A DNA stretch of 5,269 bases, taken from Planctomycetota bacterium. Its GTDB lineage: Bacteria > Planctomycetota > Phycisphaerae > WQYP01 > JAJZKY01. How positions within the stretch are numbered: the stretch's first letter is position 1; each line of letters starts with the position of its first letter. The stretch lies in assembly GCA_021803885.1 (NCBI GenBank), contig JAJZKY010000395.1, positions 1-5,269 on the forward strand, read 5' to 3'. Shown in pieces: positions 1 to 5,269 of the stretch. The position numbers and the translations under genes were made by a program. The notes under the pieces were generated by a model. It was not told the origin of the DNA. It did no database searches and saw nothing but the letters and a program-made list of their open reading frames with translations.

Positions 1-156
1 CGGAACGACCAGATGGGCAATTTCTGCATTCGTCGCCATAACGGACGCATCAATATGGCGCTGCTGGGAGGTGGGGTCGAGACCCTGCGATTGTCCGCGT
101 TGTGGTCGCTGAACTGGACCGGCGCGAGAGGTGGATTGAAGGTGACAGGCCCGTGA
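1..156 (+). CDS. C-terminal end of a prepilin-like H-X9-DG family protein (partial, 5' end outside window)
   Basis: Frame 1 is open from the first base and ends at TGA 154-156, giving the last 51 residues of a protein that begins upstream. The segment RHNGRINMALLGGGVE followed by LRLSALWSLNW resembles the C-terminal signature of planctomycete type II secretion / type IV pilin-like proteins (processing-associated H-X9-DG domain), where an RHNG start, a hydrophobic strand, a DGHVE-type turn and an LW.L.W ending are typical. Such proteins normally have an N-terminal prepilin cleavage and methylation segment, which lies outside the window and cannot be checked. Oddity: the canonical Asp-Gly ten residues after the His (residue 13 of this fragment) is Gly-Gly here. 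The gene ends 41 nt before rsmD and a stem-loop lies between them, so it may be a separate transcription unit. The family call rests on a short motif only. Confidence 0.66.
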   Translation, partial: RNDQMGNFCIRRHNGRINMALLGGGVETLRLSALWSLNWTGARGGLKVTGP

Positions 157-171
157 AATGAGAGCCGACAT

Positions 172-189
172 GGCGGGTACTGACCTGCC
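172..189 (+). terminator. Possible weak intrinsic terminator between the prepilin-like gene and rsmD
   Basis: GGCGGGT (172-178) can pair with ACCTGCC (183-189) through 7 bp, including one G-T wobble, closed by the 4-nt loop ACTG. CG and then TTT (192-194) follow. The stem is GC-rich and correctly placed 15 nt after the upstream stop codon, but the T run is only three bases and sits right against the rsmD start codon. It could end the prepilin transcript partially, act as an attenuator or be chance. Confidence 0.3.
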
Positions 190-197
190 CGTTTAGA

Positions 198-791
198 ATG
201 GATGGGGTGAGAATCATCGCCGGCAGATTTCGTCATCGCACTTTAGAGAGCCCCCCGGCCAAGACAACGCGTCCGATAACGGACCGGGTTAAACAATCAC
301 TTTTTGATGCCCTGTCCGTTGCAATAGGTTTTGAGCGTATTCGTGTATTGGATGTATTTGCAGGCACGGGGAGTTTGGGGTTGGAATCTCTATCGCGCGG
401 CGCCCGTGAAGTGGTATTTGTCGAGGAAGATCGTCGCGCTCTGATCGCTTTGAGCAACAATGTCGAGGCCTTGGGCGTTAAGGCTGAAAGCCGGATCGTT
501 AAGGCGGACGCGTTCTTCCGCGGCGATATCTGGCGGGGCGATATGGGGCGGTTTGACATGATATTCTTTGATCCCCCCTACCCGCTGCTGGACAAGCCCG
601 AAACGGCGCAGAAACTCGATGGCATGATGTGCCGCGGAGCAGAGTCGGCATTGAACGATGACGGGGTTTTACTTTTCCGGCATCCGGGAAAGTTTAAGCT
701 GGAGTCCATGCAAACGGCCAAGCTGATCATGCGTCGGCAGGACTACGGATCGATGTCGGTGACGTGGATCGGGCGAATGCCGGCAAGCTGA
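198..791 (+). CDS. rsmD: 16S rRNA (guanine(966)-N(2))-methyltransferase RsmD
   Basis: RsmD transfers a methyl group from SAM to N2 of G966 (E. coli numbering) of 16S rRNA during assembly of the small ribosomal subunit in the cytoplasm. The 197-residue product has the family hallmarks in order: N-terminal RIIAGRFRHRTL (5-16) and the TRPITDRVKQSLFDAL segment (24-39), SAM-binding motif I LDVFAGTGSLGLE (51-63), an acidic residue pair ending the next strand (VEED, 75-78), the catalytic N-methyltransferase motif DPPY (125-128), and C-terminal YGSMSVTW (183-190). Length matches the family (about 180-200). The start is ATG 198. GTG 207 would give VRIIAG, closer to the usual MRIIAG start, and cannot be excluded; neither has a clear Shine-Dalgarno sequence, and an in-frame TGA at 159 limits further extension. 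A near-tandem RGDIW/RGDMG repeat precedes the DPPY strand. The next gene follows after 21 nt on the same strand. Confidence 0.95.
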   Translation: MDGVRIIAGRFRHRTLESPPAKTTRPITDRVKQSLFDALSVAIGFERIRVLDVFAGTGSLGLESLSRGAREVVFVEEDRRALIALSNNVEALGVKAESRIVKADAFFRGDIWRGDMGRFDMIFFDPPYPLLDKPETAQKLDGMMCRGAESALNDDGVLLFRHPGKFKLESMQTAKLIMRRQDYGSMSVTWIGRMPAS

Positions 792-807
792 ACGCGTGGC
801 GATATTC

Positions 808-813
808 AAGGGG
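808..813 (+). promoter_or_regulatory. Shine-Dalgarno-like AAGGGG that bears on the DUF58 start
   Basis: AAGGGG at 808-813 overlaps the first base of GTG 813, so it cannot serve that codon at normal spacing. It lies 5 nt upstream of TTG 819 in the same frame. This favours TTG 819 (protein starting MAKLQYRF) as the true start, although GTG 813 is the longest credible reading; upstream in-frame extension is blocked by the rsmD stop TGA at 789-791. Confidence 0.4.
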
Positions 814-1745
814 TGAAGTTGGCAAAGCTTCAATACCGTTTTTTCAAACCGACGCATGCGGCGCAGCTGCGGCGCATGGAATTCACCGTTCGAGGGGTGG
901 TGGAGGGCGTTTACGCCGGCCTGCACAAGAGTCCACATAAAGGTTTTTCCATTGAATTTGCCGAACATCGTGAATACGTTCCCGGTGATGAAATCAAGCA
1001 TCTGGACTGGACGGTGCTGGCGAAAACCGACCGCTATTATGTCAAACAATATGAACAGGAAACCAACCTGAGGGCCACCATCTGCCTGGATGCCTCTGCG
1101 TCCATGCGTTTCGGCTCGGCGGTGCAGCGCGATCCGGCGACCGGGACGGGAAATCCGGTGAGCAAATACGAATACGCCTCCGTGCTGGCCTGCTCGCTGG
1201 CGTACCTGCTTTCCAATCAGCAGGATGTCGTGGGGCTTATCGGATTTGATGACAAAATTCGGCTCGAGATACCCCAGGGAAATGGCCCGTCGCATCTGGA
1301 TCAGTTTTTTGTTGGTGTGGAAAAACTGGCTCCTTCGCGCACCACGCATCTTGCGGAGACCCTGCATCAGGTGGCGGACCGGATTCCGCGACGCGGCCTG
1401 GTGATTCTGATCAGTGATCTGTTTGACGACCCGAACCGACTGACCCATGCATTTGAGCATCTGCGTCATTATCGCCACCAACTGGTGGTGCTGCACGTGA
1501 TGGATCCGCAGGAGCTCGAACTGAATTACAACCGGCCAATCACATTTGAAGACATGGAGGACGGATCACGACTGCAGATCGATCCCAAAGCCATCCGCGA
1601 CGATTACCGGCGCGAGGTGCAGGAATTCATCGAACTGCTGAAGAAGAAGTGCGGCCGGGCGAAAATTGATTATTTGTTGGCCAGGACGGATGTTCCCTGG
1701 GATGCGCAGATACGGAGTCTGCTCATGCGCACATCCCGCCGCTGA
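813..1745 (+). CDS. DUF58 domain-containing protein with vWA fold (MoxR-associated type)
   Basis: DUF58 proteins carry a vWA-like domain and are usually partners of MoxR AAA+ ATPases in poorly characterised envelope or complex-assembly systems. The 310-residue product (from GTG 813; TTG 819 would remove 2 residues) shows the DUF58 signature EYVPGDEIKHLDWTVLAKT (54-72), with YVKQYEQETN just after it (76-85). A metal-ion-dependent adhesion site DASASM (93-98; D93, S95, S97) follows, then a Thr pair at 177-178 that could complete the site, and the strand VILISDLFDD (197-206, D202). There is no hydrophobic stretch long enough to span a membrane, so it is the short, cytoplasmic form of DUF58. A polar insert, roughly AVQRDPATGTGN (103-114), lies after the metal-site strand. 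It sits 21 nt after rsmD and 6-15 nt before the BatA-like gene, the usual DUF58-BatA order, but no MoxR gene is in this window. The family is certain; the cellular role is not. Confidence 0.92.
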   Translation: MKLAKLQYRFFKPTHAAQLRRMEFTVRGVVEGVYAGLHKSPHKGFSIEFAEHREYVPGDEIKHLDWTVLAKTDRYYVKQYEQETNLRATICLDASASMRFGSAVQRDPATGTGNPVSKYEYASVLACSLAYLLSNQQDVVGLIGFDDKIRLEIPQGNGPSHLDQFFVGVEKLAPSRTTHLAETLHQVADRIPRRGLVILISDLFDDPNRLTHAFEHLRHYRHQLVVLHVMDPQELELNYNRPITFEDMEDGSRLQIDPKAIRDDYRREVQEFIELLKKKCGRAKIDYLLARTDVPWDAQIRSLLMRTSRR

Positions 1746-1760
1746 GACGAATTGAGATTT

Positions 1761-4331
1761 ATGACCGGCAATTTACTGATGACCACGGCTCTTCCCGGTG
1801 CACTGACGTTCAGTGATCCGGTTCTGCTCATCGGTCTGCTTGCGGCGGGGATTCCGGTTCTGCTGCACCTGCTCAACCGTGTCCGTTCGCCGGTCGTGCC
1901 GTTTTCCACACTGCGGTTTCTGCGTATTACCGCCCAGAAAACGGTCCGCAAGCGACAGATTCAGCAGTTTCTGCTGCTGCTGATGCGTATGGCGGTCTTT
2001 GCGCTGATCGCCATGGCCATTGCCGGCCCTCTGGTCCACGGTGGCACACCGGAGCTGGCCTACGGCATGATTCTACTTTTGCTTGTCGGCCTGGTGGCAT
2101 CGGCGGCGGCCGTCGCAGCGCTGGTCAATTATCTTGAGCGGCCGAAACACGCGGGCGGCGCAGACCGGTCTGCAAAATCGAGTGTCGCACCAACTCCGAC
2201 ACCACGTCCCGTTGCCGTCCCGCCCGGGCGCTGGGCGGCCATCATTGCGGTGCTGATCGCAGGACTGGGCGCACTGGGGGTATCGGCCTTCGGTCTGACC
2301 ACCAATTCTTTATTCCCTGATTCTGCGGTACATTTTGACGGTTCCAATGCGGCCGTGGTGATCATTCTGGATAATTCGCAGTCGATGCTGGCGCAAGTCG
2401 GCGGCCGGACGAGATTATCCCGTGCCGCGCATCTGGCCCGGGAGCTGATTGTGCGCACCCTCCATCCGGCTCGAGAGGCGGTGCTGCTGACCAATCCAGG
2501 AACTGAACCGGTGCCGGAGGCGCTGAGCGCCAATTTGATTGCGTCTGCGGGACGGTTGCAGCATGTGCAGAGTGTTGGGCGGGCCCGGCCCATGGCGGAA
2601 CTGGTCGCAAAAGCGACACGGCTCCTGGCCGCGAGCCGCATGCCGGAAAAGGTGCTGGTTATTATTTCTGATTTTGCCGGTCCGGCGGCATCGGAAACGA
2701 ACATGTTTGCGGCATTGAAGAAACTGCCGGCAGTGCAGTTGGTGCTCATGCCGATGGCGGCGGGAGCCGCGCCGGATGATGTCGCGATCGAGCAATTCCG
2801 GGTACTGCGCGGTCAGGCGGTCGCGGGCAGCCACATCACGCTTGAGGCCCGAGTGGTTAATAACGGCTCGACCGCGGTGGTCCCCTCACTGTCGCTGTCG
2901 CTCAATGGACGGCCGCTGCCCACCTCTACCGCCAGAGTGTCATTGGGCCCGGCGGGGACAAGTCAATCGGTGCGTCACGTTCGACTGCACTGCGTCTTGA
3001 CCCAACCGGGATGGCAGTTGATTCAAGCGAACATCAATAATCCCAGCGGCGTACTGCCGTGGGCGGATCATCGGCGGCTGATTCTTAAAGCTGCGGCAAA
3101 AATTCGGGCGCTGGTGGTCGGCAACTCTGTTCCTCCGGCGCCCGGTGCGGCGGCATTTTACGTTGACGCAGCCCTGGCCCCGTATTCCGGAAGCATCTCC
3201 TCGGCCAACCAGCCCTGGAGTATCATTCCCCGGACGGTGGACCTCCAAAACCTCCCTTCCATCCATCTGGCGCGGTACGGCGCGGTATTTTTATGCGATG
3301 TCCCGCAGGTTACGCCTGCGGAAACCCGTCATCTGGCGGAATTTGTTAAAGACGGCGGGCGCCTGTGCTGGCTGCTGGGGCCGGGAATAAATCCGCATTT
3401 TTATAATACTGTTTTGCTACCGCACGGTCTGCTGCCCGGTTCACTGACTCGCCTGATCAGCAGCATCCGCGGCGAGAAGGTCAGCACCGTTGATACCCGC
3501 AGCTACCTGTGCGGACATCTGTTTGCCGATGAAAGCCCCTTTCAGCGGATTGTGGTGGCGAATATGTGGGGCATCGCGTCGATGGATCAATCCGCAGGCG
3601 TCCTGATGTCCGTCAGCAGCGGGCGGGTGCTGCTGACCGATCAGGCACTGGGGAAAGGACGGATTTATACGTTCACCTCGTCGCCGGCCGGCGGCTGGTC
3701 CAACATCGGAGCCACCTCGGTGTTTTTGCCGCTGATGGTGCGAATTGCTCTGGGTAATGCGGCGACCGCCGCCCGTAACTCCGCCTATGAACCGGGGGAC
3801 CGGATCGACCTTCCGGTGCCGCAGAGAATTGCGCCCATGAGCGTCAATGTGACGCTGCCGAAATCGGCGACGGTTATTAATATCAAGCCCGATGCGAACG
3901 GCACGCATCGCCCGCGCTGGATGTTTGACCAAACGGACCGGACCGGCATCTATCATTGGACGAGTTTTGACGGCAAGACGTCAGGGATGTTTGTGGTGAA
4001 TCCCCCCGGCTCCGAGGCCAATCTTCATCCAACGCCGGCGGCGGTTCTGGCCAAGATGGTCAAACTCAAGCATCCGGTGCTGATAGCGTCCACCGCTCAG
4101 AAATTACTGGCGGTGATCAAAAAGACCAATGCAGGTTCCTCGCTCATGCCCGGCATTCTGGCGCTTGTCGCATTGTTGGCGGTTTTCGAGGCTCTGGTAT
4201 CGAATCGTAACTCACCGGCCGGCAATGCGCCGGGTGCGCCGAGAGGAACGGAACAGGGTAGATTCTCGGGGGCAGGACAGAGCTCAGAGGCCGTTCAGGT
4301 TGTCGGTGCGGGGGTAAGATCAGACGCATGA
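1761..4331 (+). CDS. BatA-like membrane protein with vWA domain and glutamine-amidotransferase-like domain
   Basis: Membrane partner of the DUF58 protein; molecular role unknown. Numbered from ATG 1761 (856 residues), it begins with a BatA-type N-terminal domain: TFSDPVLLIGLLAAGIPVLLHLLNR (TM1 about 20-38), a basic loop ending KTVRKRQ, and TM2 at 68-92. Two more hydrophobic segments follow (98-125 and 158-179), flanking a Pro-rich linker at 140-155. A vWA domain starts at AVVIILDNSQSM with complete D204, S206, S208 and the strand VLVIISDFAG (D304). About 340-445 looks like an Ig/CARDB-type beta-sandwich (ARVVNNGS). About 447-665 resembles the noncatalytic class I amidotransferase-like fold (RYGAVFLCDVP, FVKDGGRL, GKGRIYTFTSSP). 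A C-terminal TM lies at 795-813, then a polar tail. By the positive-inside rule the large middle is periplasmic. Start is uncertain: TTG 1752, ATG 1761 and ATG 1779 are in frame, none with a strong ribosome site; family homology begins just after the last. Subdomain calls after the vWA domain are tentative. Confidence 0.85.
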   Translation: MTGNLLMTTALPGALTFSDPVLLIGLLAAGIPVLLHLLNRVRSPVVPFSTLRFLRITAQKTVRKRQIQQFLLLLMRMAVFALIAMAIAGPLVHGGTPELAYGMILLLLVGLVASAAAVAALVNYLERPKHAGGADRSAKSSVAPTPTPRPVAVPPGRWAAIIAVLIAGLGALGVSAFGLTTNSLFPDSAVHFDGSNAAVVIILDNSQSMLAQVGGRTRLSRAAHLARELIVRTLHPAREAVLLTNPGTEPVPEALSANLIASAGRLQHVQSVGRARPMAELVAKATRLLAASRMPEKVLVIISDFAGPAASETNMFAALKKLPAVQLVLMPMAAGAAPDDVAIEQFRVLRGQAVAGSHITLEARVVNNGSTAVVPSLSLSLNGRPLPTSTARVSLGPAGTSQSVRHVRLHCVLTQPGWQLIQANINNPSGVLPWADHRRLILKAAAKIRALVVGNSVPPAPGAAAFYVDAALAPYSGSISSANQPWSIIPRTVDLQNLPSIHLARYGAVFLCDVPQVTPAETRHLAEFVKDGGRLCWLLGPGINPHFYNTVLLPHGLLPGSLTRLISSIRGEKVSTVDTRSYLCGHLFADESPFQRIVVANMWGIASMDQSAGVLMSVSSGRVLLTDQALGKGRIYTFTSSPAGGWSNIGATSVFLPLMVRIALGNAATAARNSAYEPGDRIDLPVPQRIAPMSVNVTLPKSATVINIKPDANGTHRPRWMFDQTDRTGIYHWTSFDGKTSGMFVVNPPGSEANLHPTPAAVLAKMVKLKHPVLIASTAQKLLAVIKKTNAGSSLMPGILALVALLAVFEALVSNRNSPAGNAPGAPRGTEQGRFSGAGQSSEAVQVVGAGVRSDA

Positions 4332-5179
4332 TGAAAAATAACCGTGACAAAAATCAAGCTGCCAGATTGCCGAATTCCAAAGAACGGAAGGCTTTGCCGA
4401 CGAGCGACTGGAATCAGTCCGCCGATTGGTATGATGAACTGGTCGGTGATCGCGGTCATATCCATCATGAGAAAACCATTATTCCCGGTCTCAAGCGCAT
4501 GCTGAAATTGGAATCGGGCATGTGCCTTCTTGACGTCGCCTGCGGGCAGGGTGTCGTCTGTCGGGCTTTTGCGCGCGACGGCGTACGGGTGACGGGCGTG
4601 GATCTGGCGGCTGATTTAATTCAGCTTGCCCGGCAGCGAATGGAGTTTCCGCAGTTGGAACGGTATTACCAAGGGGACGCCCGCCATCTCGACGCGGCCA
4701 TCCCGGCCGGTGAAGCGCGATTTGACGCCGCCTGCTGTGTTCTGGCGATCACCAATATGACGCCCCTTTCGCCGGTCTGGGAATCGATTGGCCGATTACT
4801 CAAACCGCAGTCGGCACTGGTGGTTGTCATGGTTCATCCATGCTTTCGCATTCCACGCGCCAGCAATTGGCACTTTGATGCCGCCAATAATCGACAGCTT
4901 CGCACGGTCGGGCAATACCTCACCAGCGGTAAATTCGCCATCGAGATGCACCCCGGCGCAGCGGCCGGCGAAATGACTTATACCTTTCACCGTCCGCTGC
5001 AGGCGTATGTGAACACCATGGCGTCGGCGGGCTTTTTGATCGAACATCTTGAGGAGTGGACGAGCGTCAAACATCCACCAAAAGGGCGCCGATACGATGC
5101 GCTGGAACAGGCTCGGAAGGAAATACCGTTATTTTTGGCGATCAAGGCCCGATTGATCGGCCCCTTTGAGCCCCAATAA
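4328..5179 (+). CDS. Class I SAM-dependent methyltransferase (substrate unknown)
   Basis: The 283-residue product has a Rossmann-type SAM-binding core: motif I LLDVACGQGVV (67-77; D69, G73, G75), the acidic end of the second strand VTGVDLAADLIQLAR (88-102; D92), GDARHLD (116-122) and FDAACCVLAITNM (132-144). The C-terminal half has features I associate with one uncharacterised methyltransferase group: HPCFRIPR (170-177), YTFHRPLQAYVN (218-229), EEWTS (242-246) and a final RKEIPLFLAIKAR (263-275). The methyl acceptor cannot be read from the sequence; small molecules and lipids or quinones are both possible. Family similarity begins at about W28 (DWNQSADWYDELVGD), leaving a basic hydrophilic N-terminal extension. 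The ATG overlaps the BatA-like stop as ATGA, which suggests translational coupling; a second ATG follows immediately at 4331. A G-rich stretch with GGTAAG upstream could be a weak ribosome site. Confidence 0.85.
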   Translation: MMKNNRDKNQAARLPNSKERKALPTSDWNQSADWYDELVGDRGHIHHEKTIIPGLKRMLKLESGMCLLDVACGQGVVCRAFARDGVRVTGVDLAADLIQLARQRMEFPQLERYYQGDARHLDAAIPAGEARFDAACCVLAITNMTPLSPVWESIGRLLKPQSALVVVMVHPCFRIPRASNWHFDAANNRQLRTVGQYLTSGKFAIEMHPGAAAGEMTYTFHRPLQAYVNTMASAGFLIEHLEEWTSVKHPPKGRRYDALEQARKEIPLFLAIKARLIGPFEPQ

Positions 5180-5196
5180 CCGGCCGAATGGCAGGA

Positions 5197-5210
5197 CGCG
5201 GGATTCCGCG
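5197..5210 (+). terminator. Small GC hairpin downstream of the methyltransferase gene, doubtful terminator
   Basis: CGCGG (5197-5201) pairs perfectly with CCGCG (5206-5210) around the loop GATT, 17 nt after the stop codon. No T run follows (CCGCCGCCTT), so it lacks the second half of an intrinsic terminator. An alternative hairpin pairs 5211-5216 (CCGCCG) with 5234-5239 (CGGCGG). The position suits the end of the operon, but the structural evidence is weak. Confidence 0.2.
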
Positions 5211-5244
5211 CCGCCGCCTTGCTGTTCAATTCCCGGCGGAGTAA

Positions 5245-5267
5245 CATCTCAAGATCAGATTGAGGTG
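5245..5267 (+). promoter_or_regulatory. Shine-Dalgarno-like GAGGTG inside an inverted repeat, probably leader of a gene beyond the window
   Basis: GAGGTG at 5262-5267 is a good match to the anti-Shine-Dalgarno complement and lies two bases from the window end, so a start codon may follow just outside. The surrounding bases form an inverted repeat: CATCTCAA (5245-5252) can pair with TTGAGGTG (5260-5267) over 8 bp with one G-T wobble and a 7-nt loop. If folded in RNA this would hide the ribosome site. The remaining bases 5180-5244 hold no recognisable gene. Confidence 0.3.
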
Positions 5268-5269
5268 GT

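Noticed and set aside
858..876. Direct repeat GCGGCGCA twice, with a GCAGCTGC palindrome between
   Set aside because: Lies within the DUF58 coding sequence and is explained by Ala, Gln and Arg codons; too short to suggest a site.
669..1496. Long open frame on the minus strand (275 codons) opposite the end of rsmD and most of the DUF58 gene
   Set aside because: Its translation is rich in His, Arg and Gln with no recognisable motif, and the plus strand carries two clear conserved proteins. It is a shadow of GC-biased codon use.
1971..1982. Four CTG repeats
   Set aside because: They encode a Leu run in TM2 of the BatA-like protein; ordinary for a membrane segment in a GC-rich genome.
2129..2749. 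Minus-strand open frame of 206 codons opposite the vWA part of the BatA-like gene
   Set aside because: Rich in Ala, Ser, Thr and Arg, with no domain or ribosome site, and wholly inside a well-supported plus-strand gene.
5211..5239. Alternative hairpin CCGCCG / CGGCGG in the 3' gap
   Set aside because: Six base pairs with a 17-nt loop and no T run; expected by chance in GC-rich sequence.
4987..5247. Minus-strand open frame of 86 codons running from the 3' gap into the methyltransferase gene
   Set aside because: It starts in the inter-gene gap, which drew attention, but most of it is antisense to conserved methyltransferase codons and its product shows no motif.
1..5269. CRISPR arrays, tRNA genes, insertion sequences, phage or defence genes
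   Set aside because: I saw no spaced direct repeats, tRNA-like cloverleaf, transposase motif or terminal inverted repeats on either strand.

Overview
The window is a compact, all-plus-strand bacterial stretch of moderately high GC. It holds the tail of one gene, four complete genes and a short 3' leader. The best lineage guess is Planctomycetota, probably class Phycisphaerae. The evidence is the first 156 bases, which encode the C-terminus of a processing-associated prepilin of the H-X9-DG type that is greatly expanded in that phylum, plus a DUF58 / BatA-like pair whose second member has the long membrane-anchored architecture seen in planctomycetes. This is inference from protein style; there is no rRNA or other marker gene here.

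Layout: 1-156, end of a prepilin-like protein. 157-197, a short gap with a 7-bp stem-loop followed by TTT, possibly a weak terminator. 198-791, RsmD, the 16S rRNA guanine-N2 methyltransferase. 813-1745, a DUF58 / von Willebrand factor A (vWA) protein without membrane segments. 1761-4331, a large BatA-like inner-membrane protein with four N-terminal transmembrane segments, a vWA domain, a beta-sandwich region, a glutamine-amidotransferase-like domain and a C-terminal anchor. 4328-5179, a class I SAM-dependent methyltransferase whose ATG overlaps the previous stop by 4 nt. 5180-5269, 90 bases without a gene, ending in a Shine-Dalgarno-like GAGGTG that lies inside a potential 8-bp hairpin.

The rsmD, DUF58, BatA-like and methyltransferase genes are separated by 21 nt, 6-15 nt and -4 nt, so they probably form one transcription unit. 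Functionally, the DUF58 and BatA-like proteins belong together: both carry metal-binding vWA domains, one predicted cytoplasmic and one periplasmic. In other bacteria such pairs work with a MoxR-type AAA+ ATPase in envelope stress or protein-complex assembly. No MoxR gene is in the window. RsmD is housekeeping. The role of the last methyltransferase is unknown. I see no CRISPR, insertion sequence, tRNA or phage signal and no clearly new system. The points most worth a second look are the extra membrane hairpin in the BatA-like protein, the translationally coupled methyltransferase, the degenerate prepilin motif and the hairpin over the terminal ribosome-binding site.
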